From CAVQRC01 sp963715045 (GTDB taxonomy: Bacteria; Planctomycetota; Planctomycetia; Pirellulales; Lacipirellulaceae), in contig CAVQRC010000035.1 in assembly GCA_963715045.1 (NCBI GenBank), positions 1 to 64,000 on the forward strand: a stretch of 64,000 nt of DNA, read 5' to 3'. The position numbers and the translations under genes are program-made. Below, piece after piece: positions 54,766-63,585 of this stretch. Numbering within the stretch: position 1 is the first letter of the stretch; each line of letters starts with the position of its first letter. The notes under the pieces are model-generated. The model saw nothing but the letters and a program-made list of their open reading frames with translations, made no database searches and had not been told where the DNA came from.

Positions 54766-55503
54766 CTGCTCACTGAATTCGCTGGCGGTCAGCGTCGTGC
54801 ACTGGCGCGAGTCTTGACGCTCGTTGAGAACGGCGAGTTACCACCGCCCGACGAATTCGCCGACATGCTTCCGGCCCGTGATTCCCACGGAAGGCCATTT
54901 TTCGTGGTGGGCATCACAGGCAGTGGCGGGTCGGGGAAAAGCACGCTGGTCGGCGGCCTGGTCGAGCACCTCCGCGCGGAGGGCGTTCGAGTGGCCGTTC
55001 TGGCGTGCGATCCTTCGAGTCCGCGGACTGGAGGAGCGTTACTGGGAGATCGGATCCGCGTCCGGCTGGACCCTGCCGACGAAGACGTTTTCTTTCGCAG
55101 CCTTTCGGTGCGGGGAGCGAGCGGAGGGCTGTCGTCCGCGGTCCGCCCGATGCTCCCCTGGCTCGAGGCATTCGGGTTCGACGTCGTGCTCGTGGAGACC
55201 GTCGGAATCGGACAAGATCAGATCGGAGTGCGGGACGTCGTCGACCGCCTGGTCCTGGTGGTGACGCCCGGCGGCGGGGACGAGGTTCAGTGGGACAAGG
55301 CGGGCGTGATCGAAGTCGCGGACGTCGTGGCCGTCAACAAGCACGACTTGCCGGGGGCCGGACGGGTCCTGGCAGATCTGATTTGCTCGCTGTCGTTACT
55401 TCCCGGAAGTCATCCGGCTCCGGTGCTGCCGATTGTCGCGAGCTCGGGCGAGGGCATCGCGGAACTCTGGGCAGCGATCGACTGTAGCCGGGGCACTCCG
55501 TGA
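54766..55503 (+). CDS. meaB: short MeaB/ArgK-type G3E GTPase (mutase chaperone)
   Basis: A GTPase of about 245 residues. Walker A GITGSGGSGKSTLV, the switch region LACDPSSPRTGGALLGDR, the G3-like VETVGIGQDQ and NKHD for guanine recognition are present. MeaB protects and reloads B12-dependent mutases and is fittingly adjacent to one. No ATG is in frame: the homologous N-terminus LLTEFAGGQRRALARVLTLVENG begins at CTG 54766, where a heptamer array ends, so I place the start there; TTG 54814 is the alternative. The protein lacks most of the usual C-terminal dimerisation arm; its stop is provided by the intergenic repeat at 55489. Confidence 0.85.
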   Translation: MLTEFAGGQRRALARVLTLVENGELPPPDEFADMLPARDSHGRPFFVVGITGSGGSGKSTLVGGLVEHLRAEGVRVAVLACDPSSPRTGGALLGDRIRVRLDPADEDVFFRSLSVRGASGGLSSAVRPMLPWLEAFGFDVVLVETVGIGQDQIGVRDVVDRLVLVVTPGGGDEVQWDKAGVIEVADVVAVNKHDLPGAGRVLADLICSLSLLPGSHPAPVLPIVASSGEGIAELWAAIDCSRGTP

Positions 55504-55590
55504 CGCGGCTTGCCGAGGGCCGCGGCAGTCTGGGTCGGCCGCTGCCCTGCTACGGAGTATCAGGACTACAGCACGTAGCCGGGGCATTGC
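55489..55590 (+). repeat. single copy of the CACTCCGTG repeat family
   Basis: gtagccggggcactccgtgacgcgg and a second gtagccggggcattgcc 88 bp on resemble the core of the tandem arrays. The TGA in cactccgtgacg ends meaB. Confidence 0.65.
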
Positions 55591-55611
55591 CGCCGGGACC
55601 ACAGCCCGCAT

Positions 55612-56514
55612 TCAGCCGCCGGCTTTCTCAGCGAACTCGACTTTCTTGGAGAGACTCTCGAGAGCTGGCAGTTGCTCGGAGCGAACCTCCTCGCTGAGCG
55701 GGTTGCCGTACAGGTAGATCTGCCAGAATGGAGCGAATCGCTGTTCTTCGTCGGCTTGAGCCATCTCGATCAGCGGTTTGAGGTCGGTGATCACGTTTTC
55801 GTCGAGCAGCAGGTACCGCAGTTCGGTCATCTCTTCGAGCGGGGTGAGATCGGCAATCCGATTCCGCCGCAAATCGAGCGAGGACAATCGCGTCAGTCCC
55901 TGAATCGGTTCGATGTTGCTGATCTTGTTGCCGTCCAGGTAGAGCGACCAGAGTTTCGTCAACCCGCTGATCGGTGCGAGTTCACCCACCATATTCTCCG
56001 ACAAATAGAGTGATCGCATATTCTCCAGTCCCGACAGCGGTCCGAGATCCTTGAGCTGGTTCTCGCTGAGTTCGAGATACTGCAGCTTCACGAGTCCGCC
56101 AACCGGCGCGATGTCGGCGATCTTGTTGCCGGCCAGGTTGAGCGATTGAATGTTCTTGAGGTCTGCAATGGCAGAGATGTCGGCGATCTCGTTCCCTTCG
56201 AGATCGAGACTGGCCAGGGCCCGGCAGTTCTCGAGTCCCGAAAGATCCTTGATGCCGCGTCGCTTTCCCTCGATCGTGGAGATTTTCTTGACGTCGTCCG
56301 CAACGATCGGCTCGTCGTTGTTGCGTTTTTCGAACACGTACTGGCGGACGACCGCTTCGAGATTCTTGTCGGCGAAGACACTCTTGATCTCCTCCTGCTT
56401 TTCCTCAGGGGGCTGCTCGGTGGCCGGTTTCTCGTCGTCAGCGATGGCTGCCAGAGACATCCAGGCCAGGGCAAACAGCAGGAACAGGGGACGCGCGACT
56501 TCGGCGGTTCTCAT
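55612..56514 (-). CDS. secreted leucine-rich-repeat protein (SDS22/internalin-like)
   Basis: Start MRTAEVARPLF (56514) gives a signal peptide ending in AAIADD; an earlier in-frame start would add 51 residues without this. After an acidic Glu/Pro segment the mature protein has about nine 22-residue repeats of the pattern LxxLxLxxNxIxDIxPLxxL (SLNLAGNKIADIAPVGGL, SLYLDGNKISNIEPIQGL), the bacterial SDS22 type. It is likely exported and may bind proteins or glycans. It is convergent with meaB, and its start region faces the pyroglutamyl peptidase gene. Confidence 0.88.
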   Translation of the reverse strand: MRTAEVARPLFLLFALAWMSLAAIADDEKPATEQPPEEKQEEIKSVFADKNLEAVVRQYVFEKRNNDEPIVADDVKKISTIEGKRRGIKDLSGLENCRALASLDLEGNEIADISAIADLKNIQSLNLAGNKIADIAPVGGLVKLQYLELSENQLKDLGPLSGLENMRSLYLSENMVGELAPISGLTKLWSLYLDGNKISNIEPIQGLTRLSSLDLRRNRIADLTPLEEMTELRYLLLDENVITDLKPLIEMAQADEEQRFAPFWQIYLYGNPLSEEVRSEQLPALESLSKKVEFAEKAGG

Positions 56515-56744
56515 GAGATTCTCCGGCAAACCGAGTGCTTGATCGTCTGGTGACTGAGGCTCGGGATTCAACTTGATCTTCGCAATTGGGCGACGGTGTA
56601 GCTTAATCCACGAGCGAACGGTCATCCAGCGGTCAGGCAGCCCAGGTGGCAGTGCCAGGTTGCTCACCGGCGAGCCACGTTTTACAGTGTCGGGGCCCTC
56701 GTTGGTTGCCGTTTCCCAAGATTCGCCCTGCTCCCCGTGGCCCC

Positions 56745-57344
56745 ATGACCCGCGTCCTGCTCACTGCCTACGGCCCGTACGATGAGTGGCAAGAGAACAC
56801 AAGTTGGCTGGTCTTGCAGGAAGTGCTCCGCGAGGCGACCGCCCAACCGGAACTGACGACGCGGTTGTATCCAGTCGAATTGGAGGAAGTTCGCCACCGA
56901 CTGGCGGAAGATCTAGGCGGCGATTACGACTACGTCGTGCACCTCGGACAGGCACCGGGAGCAGCAAAAGTTGCCTTCGAAGGATTTGGAATCAACGTGG
57001 CCCAACTCCGCGGCCAGCCTCCGGACGCGGCGGTCCCGCTGGCGTTGGACGGACCGCCCGCCTACCGAACCACACTCCCCATCGAGCACTGGGTCCGCGA
57101 GCTTACGACCCGCGGTTATCCATCCAGAGTTTCCTTTCACGCCGGCACTTATCTGTGCAATGCGGCCCTGTATCTGTCTCACTACTTCGCCGAACGGATG
57201 AGCCTCAAGACGCAGGTCGTATTTCTGCACCTGCCCTTGAGCACTGACCAGGCCCTTTCCAGCCCACAGGATCTGCCCGGACTACCGGTCACGATGAGCG
57301 CTGAGGTAGTTCGCTGGGTCCTGTCTCAGCTGGCTCTGGGTTAG
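56745..57344 (+). CDS. pcp: pyroglutamyl-peptidase I (peptidase C15)
   Basis: A 199-residue cysteine peptidase that removes N-terminal pyroglutamate. Start MTRVLLTAYGPYDEWQENTS (56745) gives the family N-terminus. The catalytic Cys138 is in FHAGTYLCNAALY, His162 in FLHLPL and a Glu near 79. The usual GLGQAGGR is here HLGQAPGA, and the preceding family segment TGFEPFG reads TAYGPYD, so it is a divergent member. It is cytosolic, with no signal peptide. Confidence 0.85.
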   Translation: MTRVLLTAYGPYDEWQENTSWLVLQEVLREATAQPELTTRLYPVELEEVRHRLAEDLGGDYDYVVHLGQAPGAAKVAFEGFGINVAQLRGQPPDAAVPLALDGPPAYRTTLPIEHWVRELTTRGYPSRVSFHAGTYLCNAALYLSHYFAERMSLKTQVVFLHLPLSTDQALSSPQDLPGLPVTMSAEVVRWVLSQLALG

Positions 57345-57461
57345 TGCACTGTCAATCTTCGAATTCAGGGTTCGCAGACGCGACGAGCCTGCATCCTCGC
57401 ATTCAATCGCAGCTTCGAGTCCGGATCCCTGATCCACGCTTAATTTCATCTGGACAGAGCA

Positions 57462-57896
57462 CTAGCGGTAGCTGTGCAAATCGCGGTCAACGAGCCGCTT
57501 CTGCAGTCGTCCTGGTTCTACGAATCCTTCCATCCGCTCGACGATCGTCCCGTTGGGGAGTGCGAGGATCGTTGTCGGAAATCGCTGCACATTCAGCTGC
57601 TTCACGAGTTCGGCGTCGAGCGACTGATCGACGACGACGGCCTCGAAGTTGTTGCGAAGGAGGTTGGAAACGCCCGGGGTGGAAAACGTGACACCCTGCA
57701 TTTTGTCGCAATAGTGGCAGCCATCCATCGTGACGAACACGAGGATCGGGCGTTTGGACGCTCGCGAGGCTCGCCAGGCGTCGGCCAGTTTCGCGTGACG
57801 AAAGACGCCTTGCAACGGAGTTACGGCGAGGGCGGAAGACGCCAACAGGGCCACTACAACGAGGGGACCGGCACAGAATCCGCACATTCGAAACAT
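57462..57896 (-). CDS. secreted thioredoxin-like protein
   Basis: A 144-residue exported thioredoxin-fold protein. Start MFRMCGFCAGPLVVVALLASSALA (57896) forms a signal peptide. The redox motif is MDGCHYCDKM with Cys60 and Cys63, followed by the cis-proline in RFPTTIL. CxxC with Cys-His-Tyr-Cys is typical of thioredoxin-7-type periplasmic proteins. It is probably an extracytoplasmic disulfide reductase or chaperone; substrates unknown. Confidence 0.85.
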   Translation of the reverse strand: MFRMCGFCAGPLVVVALLASSALAVTPLQGVFRHAKLADAWRASRASKRPILVFVTMDGCHYCDKMQGVTFSTPGVSNLLRNNFEAVVVDQSLDAELVKQLNVQRFPTTILALPNGTIVERMEGFVEPGRLQKRLVDRDLHSYR

Positions 57897-58159
57897 ATTC
57901 ACACCTGCAGAAACGGGAGGGAGGAATGCAGACAGTGGGGATATCGGACAGGTCAGGCGGTGGACTGCGTGAATTGGATGACCGACCGTAGAGTTCCGAT
58001 AACCTGCGGGAAGGGATCCGTCCGCGTGGTCTCGGTCACCTGATCGTTCGTGCACCCGCTGGCCGAGCCCGGCTGCGGCGGTAGGCAGCCCGCGGTGGTT
58101 CTGCTAACCTTCGAAGTTTCGCCTGCGGTTTCTCCCACAAATTCAGGTCAACACTCGAG

Positions 58160-58708
58160 ATGTCGAATCCGATTCCCGGCGTTTCTCCGGCTGGCGTCAA
58201 AGAAGTGACCGTCATGACGGTTTGGCCCTCGCTCGCAGCCCGCGGCGATGGAAGATTCTTCGGCCGACTGTACGAGAACCGCCTGTTTGCCGGCGTCCTG
58301 CCGTTGAATCTCTCGCTCGGAAAGCTGCTTGCTCTGGCGTCGATCCCGTTGATTCTTCCGCTGTACTTCTTCACGCTGTTGCCGCGAATCCCTTTCGTGG
58401 TGTTCGGATTCGCGAACCCGTCCTGCATTCGCTATCGACTCACGAATCGCCGGATCGTTGTCGAACAGCCCTTCAGCGGTGAGGAACAGAAGGCCGTTTC
58501 ACTCGACCATTTCGATTCGATCGAGATCGAGGTCCTTCCTGGCCAGCAGTGGTATCAGGCAGGCGATCTGATCTTCAAAGAGGGCAATGTCGAAACGTTC
58601 CGCCTGGCCGGCGTTCCCCGCCCGGAGACTTTTCGCCAGACCTGCCTGAAGTCCGAGCGTTCGTTCGATGGCGTTCAGCGGGCTCGCGAGACGGGCGCGG
58701 CCGTTTAG
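58160..58708 (+). CDS. membrane protein with bacterial PH domain
   Basis: A 182-residue protein with one or two hydrophobic helices (LLALASIPLILPLYFFTLLPRI at about 55-80) followed by a YdbS/bPH2-type pleckstrin-homology-like domain (CIRYRLTNRRIVVEQPFSGEE, VSLDHFDSIEIEV, AGDLIF). Such domains occur in planctomycete inner-membrane proteins; the ligand is unknown. The start at ATG 58160 fits the short polar N-terminus. Confidence 0.75.
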   Translation: MSNPIPGVSPAGVKEVTVMTVWPSLAARGDGRFFGRLYENRLFAGVLPLNLSLGKLLALASIPLILPLYFFTLLPRIPFVVFGFANPSCIRYRLTNRRIVVEQPFSGEEQKAVSLDHFDSIEIEVLPGQQWYQAGDLIFKEGNVETFRLAGVPRPETFRQTCLKSERSFDGVQRARETGAAV

Positions 58709-58780
58709 CTCGGACATGACTCAAGAGAAAAACTGGCCGCAGCCGTCGAGTCCAGCTCGCGGGGCCACTTCTTGTTGGGA

Positions 58781-58815
58781 ATTCGTCCTTGGGCATTCCT
58801 TAGTCGTTAGTCCTT
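58781..58815 (+). repeat. heptamer array, AT-richer class, fourth copy
   Basis: Units ATTCGTC, CTTGGGC, ATTCCTT, AGTCGTT and AGTCCTT run in 7-bp phase and parallel the arrays at 41551, 50931 and 51545. Confidence 0.6.
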
Positions 58816-58868
58816 CAGAGCCGGGCCGCTTTCGCGACACGAACAAGCCCGTTGCTGCGGGTCGCGTG

Positions 58869-59396
58869 CTACTTCGACGAGAGTTGGAGCGGCACTTCGT
58901 TGTCCTGGCCAGCGGCCACGGTGGCCGTCAGCCCGGATGTGCGGGCGTTGTTGTACCGGACCGGCAAGAGATTCCGGGGCGGCATCATCGTGGTCGCAAC
59001 CGCTGCTGTGTCGAGCTTGTTGAGCGTGACGTAGTACTCGCCGGGCACCATGCCGGTCTTGTACTGTCCTTGTCCGACATGAGTTCGCATCTCGTACCGG
59101 CCGTCCTCGCCGGTCACCGCCTCGGCAGTTTTGCCCTGAGTGCCCGACTGTACGGGGCGAAACAGAACTTTTGCCCCGGCTACGGGCGTCCCGTCGAGCG
59201 TGACCGTTCCCGTCACGGGGGATGTTTCAGGACCGGCGGGCTCACCCGGACCACAGCCGATCGTGGATACCGAGCACACCGATACGACCGCGATCGAGGT
59301 CCGTACCAGGGCCGCAACTGCTGCTGGCCCGAAGCTGCCGCGGCGGCCGCATGATGTCGACGGGGATCGCTTGCAGGTCATCGCATTCTCGAACAC
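58869..59396 (-). CDS. small lipoprotein with carboxypeptidase-regulatory-like fold
   Basis: A 175-residue lipoprotein. A hydrophobic stretch AVVSVCSVSTIGC ends in the lipobox; the mature part begins CGPGEPAGPETSPVTGTVTLDGTPVAGAKVLF, a transthyretin-like domain. It continues to EYYVTLNK. It lies just downstream of the DUF1559 gene on the same strand, a recurrent pair in planctomycetes. Met6 is an alternative start. Confidence 0.85.
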   Translation of the reverse strand: MFENAMTCKRSPSTSCGRRGSFGPAAVAALVRTSIAVVSVCSVSTIGCGPGEPAGPETSPVTGTVTLDGTPVAGAKVLFRPVQSGTQGKTAEAVTGEDGRYEMRTHVGQGQYKTGMVPGEYYVTLNKLDTAAVATTMMPPRNLLPVRYNNARTSGLTATVAAGQDNEVPLQLSSK

Positions 59397-59444
59397 TATC
59401 CAGACAGGCCTTCAGAAGCCGATGCAAAAATGTATCTCTACGAC

Positions 59445-60578
59445 CTAGAAAGATCCGACCGGTTCGCCATCTGCGCGGGCGCCGAGCCGCTGATAGGTCG
59501 TGTAGTCGATGCCTTCAGCGAGGAAGTGAGTCGATCCGTCAGCGAACACGAAATTGGCCCCGCCCACATGCTTTGACTTGAAGCCCATGCAGACGTTGAA
59601 GTCGTAGTCCCAGTCGCTCCCGGACGGAGGATTGGGGCCGATGATGTCGCGATCACAGAGGTGGTTGATCGGAGCGGTGGTCGCAAACCACAGCCCTTCC
59701 GAAAGTGTCCAGCCGTGAATCCACTGGAATGCGGAACTGCGGGGAAGGATCTCCCCCATCGCGATCGTGTGGGCCGTGCCGTCGGTGATCTGTTTCATCG
59801 ACGCGGACCAGGTCGCTCGGGCAAATACGCCAGAGACGGTGCCCGCATCCGGGCAGTCGCTACGGATATTCGATCCGGTAGGTGCCCCGCAGGAGGCGCC
59901 GGTCTGGCAGGGCTGCGCTCCGCCGGCGTTCTGGTTGAACCAGTCCTCGCCGTCACCGTCGAGATCGTAAGGGGGCGGCGGATCGCCGACGATCGTGCGG
60001 ACATTGAAGCAGCCATTCCAGGATTCCATGACCTGCGAACCGACGGATCCGGCGTAGTTGGTGACGGCCACAAAGCCAGGTCGGGCAAGTCCTGCCCAGC
60101 GGCTTCCGCCTTCGCGCGGATCGACGAGGCCGTTGCGGTCGTCGCTGGGGCATTGCATCAGACTGACGACGTATTGCCGCACCGGGATGTTGCCCACAAG
60201 TTGCTCGCCGGGCCGGACGCAGTTGGGATCCTGCGAGTCGCAAAAATCGATCGCGCTGTGCAGGGCATTCTCCTCGATATAGGGCGTGATGTTGATCAGG
60301 TGCGAGGCGAAATCGCGGGCCGGACGATTGCCGTCGGAACTGTGGATCCAGTTGACGTTCATCGGGAACTGGCCGACGGCGTTGTGGTGGTTTTGCAGTG
60401 AAATCCCCAACTGGCGAAGATTGTTGATGCATTGGGAGCGGCGGGCGGCCTCGCGGGCGGACTGGACGGCGGGCAGCAGCAGGGCCACGAGAATGCCGAT
60501 GATGGCGATCACGACGAGCAATTCGACGAGCGTAAACGCTGATCTCGTCGAGGACGAACGACGAAGAGTGACCATCAA
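59445..60578 (-). CDS. DUF1559 prepilin-like protein
   Basis: A 377-residue DUF1559 member. The prepilin motif is FTLVELLVVIAIIGILVALL with LLPAVQSAREAARRSQC, and the C-terminal FKSKHVGGANFVFADGSTHFLAEG is the family signature. It is homologous to the gene at 10892 but differs clearly in the middle. It is followed by a lipoprotein on the same strand, mirroring the 10.9-12.5 kb pair. Confidence 0.92.
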   Translation of the reverse strand: MMVTLRRSSSTRSAFTLVELLVVIAIIGILVALLLPAVQSAREAARRSQCINNLRQLGISLQNHHNAVGQFPMNVNWIHSSDGNRPARDFASHLINITPYIEENALHSAIDFCDSQDPNCVRPGEQLVGNIPVRQYVVSLMQCPSDDRNGLVDPREGGSRWAGLARPGFVAVTNYAGSVGSQVMESWNGCFNVRTIVGDPPPPYDLDGDGEDWFNQNAGGAQPCQTGASCGAPTGSNIRSDCPDAGTVSGVFARATWSASMKQITDGTAHTIAMGEILPRSSAFQWIHGWTLSEGLWFATTAPINHLCDRDIIGPNPPSGSDWDYDFNVCMGFKSKHVGGANFVFADGSTHFLAEGIDYTTYQRLGARADGEPVGSF

Positions 60579-60834
60579 GTAGTCTCCGACACTGGTGAGC
60601 AGACGGGTTCGGCCGATTGATGGCCGCCGGCGATGCCACGATTCTAGAGTACGGTCGGCAATTCGGGTACAGAGCTGTGCCGCTTAAATGGACCTGGATA
60701 CCAGGAAGGGGGCCGCGGCGATCGAGATTGCCGCGGACGAGGCAACGCAGCTGGGCCGGCCGAGTTGCGTTCTGAATCGAGGGCGATCCCCAGACCGGGG
60801 CACGGAGTGACCCGTCTCCATGGAAAAGCGGCAA
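60579..60834. other. intergenic region with repeat-core fragment
   Basis: No gene is supported. At about 60800-60830 is a fragment (cggggcacggagtgacccg) of the CACTCCGTG/CACGGAGTG repeat family. Confidence 0.5.
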
Positions 60835-61425
60835 CTAACGGTTCTCGACCGGTCGTGATGGGGTTTCTGGCGGGCGGCGAGACACGGCGGCGACGCGGAC
60901 CCCGGCTGGAGGAGGTGGAATGGTGGCCTTCCGATCGACTGTGACGGCGGCCAGACGCGATTCGCATGCCGGGCAGATGTCCTCGACGACCCACCGGTAC
61001 GTCGGAATCTCGCGGGTGACGGTCTTCTTGTACAACTTCTTGCGGGACTTGATCGTGGCCTTGCCGGGCGACCACCTGTGCCAGCTCAGTCGCTGGCAGA
61101 GACATCCAATACAGTTGCAGTCGCCATCCTGGGGGCCCTGAACCTCGATGGCAACACTCCGTTCGCGGCCGCGGCATGCCGGCCCCGGCACACAGACGTC
61201 TTCGTCGCAACATGCCCAGAACGTCACCTCAATTTCTTTGGTCTCACGCACCAGGCGGCACACGCGGACACACCCGCGATCGCAACCGCAGTGCCCGCAA
61301 ACTGCCTCAGAGGCCAACACCGCAAGTGGCGCGCGAACGGACCCACACCACACGATCGACAGCAAAGCGATGATGAATGGTCTCACGGCAAACACCCGCT
61401 CGACAAACGGGAACAACATCCTCAA
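60835..61425 (-). CDS. Cys-rich secreted protein of unknown function
   Basis: A 196-residue protein with a hydrophobic N-terminus (PFIIALLSIVWCGS), then a Cys cluster (EAVCGHCGCDRGCVRVCRLV), WACCDEDVCVPGPACRG, CNCIGCLCQR and CPACES. The even spread of cysteines in pairs suggests metal binding or disulfides outside the cytoplasm. The pattern CGHCGC...VCRLV...CVPGPA is one I have seen in planctomycete hypotheticals; its role is unknown. Ends with Pro-rich and Arg-rich residues. Confidence 0.75.
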   Translation of the reverse strand: MRMLFPFVERVFAVRPFIIALLSIVWCGSVRAPLAVLASEAVCGHCGCDRGCVRVCRLVRETKEIEVTFWACCDEDVCVPGPACRGRERSVAIEVQGPQDGDCNCIGCLCQRLSWHRWSPGKATIKSRKKLYKKTVTREIPTYRWVVEDICPACESRLAAVTVDRKATIPPPPAGVRVAAVSRRPPETPSRPVENR

Positions 61426-61443
61426 CTCCGATAGGGTGAAAGT

Positions 61444-62880
61444 TCAGAAGTAGCCCGCCATCCGCAGACCCAGGATGCTCGCGTCCCGATTGCCCAGAGT
61501 GCCGCCGCTGATGAACGGCTGGATCCAGTTGAGCTGCGCCCGCAACCGCGGAGTCCAGTACCAGTTCAACGCCAGATTCAAGCTGTTGTAGGTCGATTCA
61601 CTGGGCGCCCGCGTGAAGTCGACGAATGACCACCGCGCGGCGACTTCCCACGCACCCCGTCCGCGACAACCCGGGACGAGCCAGAAGTTCTCGAATGGAG
61701 TCACATCACTGAATACGCCGATGTCTCGAGAATAGGACCGATGTTCGCCAGTTAGATACCATCCGGTCTCCACATACCCGGAATACAGGTCGACGTCACC
61801 GCCCAAGGCGTTCACGTGAGACCACATGAGTTCGTGGTTCATGTAGATCGGCCCCCAGTGCACGAGCAACTCGGTGCCCACCACCGTGTAGTCATCGGCC
61901 CGAATCGTACCCGTGTCGATCAGGAACGGACCTTCGTGGATCTCGGGCCGCTGAGCGAACCGCCCTGAGTCGTCCTGCGTGTGGGCGTAGATTCCAGCCA
62001 CCCCGAGATGGACCAGGTACCGACCCTCCGAAGGCTCGTCGAAGACGGGCGTCCAGGTCAGACGACCATTGGCAAGAATTCCCTGATTATCATCCACGCG
62101 TTGTTTGACCGTTTCGCTGATGGAATCGTAGAACGCGCCGAACTGCCAGGTCACGCGTTCGTTTTCGGAGTGGTTGTAGGATTGAACGCCAAGGTCGCGG
62201 CCCGGGGTAAACCCGGGAGGATCTGCCATCGGGAACCGCTCCATGAAGGTCATGTCGCGACGGCTCAACAGCTGGTCGTGGCTGAATGAAACCTTGAAAT
62301 GCCCGATCCGCACGTAGTTGAAAAGGGGGATTTCCCGGACGCCGACGTACGCGTCCTTGATGCCCACCGCCCCCAGCACGACCGCTGAGGAGTCCTGGAT
62401 GAACGCCTGGATCTCCGGTTCGAAGTCGACCTGCACGCGGTAGTCGAATACCCCATAGCCGGTCCCGCGGAGCGACAGCCGCACCTGGCGGATTTCCGTG
62501 TAATTGAACGTATTTGGAATCCCGTCTCCTCGGGGCCACATGACGGTGTCGGTCAGCAGCCGCCCGCCGACCTGGTGTGTCCATCGCTGCCCGGACACCT
62601 CTTCCCAGCCTTCGCCGGCGTCGGCCGTCGAATCCGCCGGAGCAACTGAGGTCGCGATCGGGCGGAAGGAGTCCTGCGCCGTGGGCGACAATTCGGCCGA
62701 TGGCAGCACTTCTTCGAGACGACGTTCGAGTTCCCGGATCCGCTGATCCTGCTGCTCCAGTCGCTGTTCCATCGTCAACGCAAACTCGACGCCGAGGGAT
62801 CTGGTCGGCAGGATGCAGGCAAAGGCCAGCCACACGATTGCGATCGCGAGTGACAACGATTCGCGCGTTCTATGGTCCAT
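61444..62880 (-). CDS. phosphate-selective porin-type outer-membrane protein (OprO/OprP family)
   Basis: A 478-residue porin. Signal peptide MDHRTRESLSLAIAIVWLAFACILP, then a coiled-coil (MEQRLEQQDQRIRELERRLEEVL) typical of the porin O/P class, then a beta-barrel with alternating aromatic strands (FDYRVQVDFEP, YVRIGHFKVSFSHDQL, FERFP, NYNSLNLALNWYW) ending in aromatic Phe (RMAGYF). The selectivity is inferred from family and from pstS on the other strand about 700 bp away. Confidence 0.82.
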   Translation of the reverse strand: MDHRTRESLSLAIAIVWLAFACILPTRSLGVEFALTMEQRLEQQDQRIRELERRLEEVLPSAELSPTAQDSFRPIATSVAPADSTADAGEGWEEVSGQRWTHQVGGRLLTDTVMWPRGDGIPNTFNYTEIRQVRLSLRGTGYGVFDYRVQVDFEPEIQAFIQDSSAVVLGAVGIKDAYVGVREIPLFNYVRIGHFKVSFSHDQLLSRRDMTFMERFPMADPPGFTPGRDLGVQSYNHSENERVTWQFGAFYDSISETVKQRVDDNQGILANGRLTWTPVFDEPSEGRYLVHLGVAGIYAHTQDDSGRFAQRPEIHEGPFLIDTGTIRADDYTVVGTELLVHWGPIYMNHELMWSHVNALGGDVDLYSGYVETGWYLTGEHRSYSRDIGVFSDVTPFENFWLVPGCRGRGAWEVAARWSFVDFTRAPSESTYNSLNLALNWYWTPRLRAQLNWIQPFISGGTLGNRDASILGLRMAGYF

Positions 62881-62923
62881 CCGGTGTCTATTTCCGGTAC
62901 TGAATTAACGCCCAACGAGCCAT

Positions 62924-63290
62924 CCCAAGACACCCAAACATCCCAAGACACCCGGATTGCCCGTCGCCCCGGCGGGTCCCTACCGTTCCCCACTAGACAC
63001 CCTGGATTTCGGCCCCCTCCGATTATCAGACACCCTGGTTGCTGCCCCCCAGACTGCTGCCCCTGATAACCAGACACCCTGGTTGCCGGGCCCCTGGATT
63101 CCGAGCCCTGATTGCTGCCGGCTCTCCGATTATCAGACACCCTGGTTGCTCGGCTGGGCCGATTACCAGACACCCTGGATTCCGACTGGTTACCAGACAC
63201 CCTGGATTCCGGGCCGACACCCTGGTTGCTGCTGGATTCCGGGCCCCTGGATTCCGGGGCCGCCCTGGTTTTCGCCCTGGTTTCCGGGTC
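62924..63290 (+). repeat. degenerate tandem repeats between porin and pstS
   Basis: Variants of ttaccagacaccctggattccg recur with spacings of about 27 to 33 bp (63163, 63190 and others), and catcccaagacaccc is duplicated 18 bp apart at 62930-62965. Translated frames give repeated YQTPW(I/L)PG on the plus strand, but I consider these non-coding because spacing is not a multiple of three. Confidence 0.7.
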
Positions 63291-63585
63291 TGGCTGCCAG
63301 CGAATCGCTCCATCTCCCGCAACCGACAAACTTATCCCAGTCGATACCATCGGACTTCTGCTGCGTTGTCCCCTTGTAAAACCGCCTGCGAAAGGGGAAA
63401 AGTGGGTCTTTGGGAGGGGAATTTTGGGCCAACCGCCGGCTTCGGAGCGGATGCTCGCATCATTTCCACGGTCCGAACGACTGCCAGCCTTCATCACATC
63501 TTCATACAGATCCCTATCATCAGCGGGCGAGGCGCCGAGACGCACCGCGAAACGTCTGCCAGCACGCGCCCAGAATCGGAAACAG

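Noticed and set aside
62957..63379. Trp/Pro-rich 140-codon plus frame with repeated YQTPW(I/L)PG
   Set aside because: The underlying repeat spacing is not a multiple of three, there is no good start, and an equally long frame exists on the other strand.
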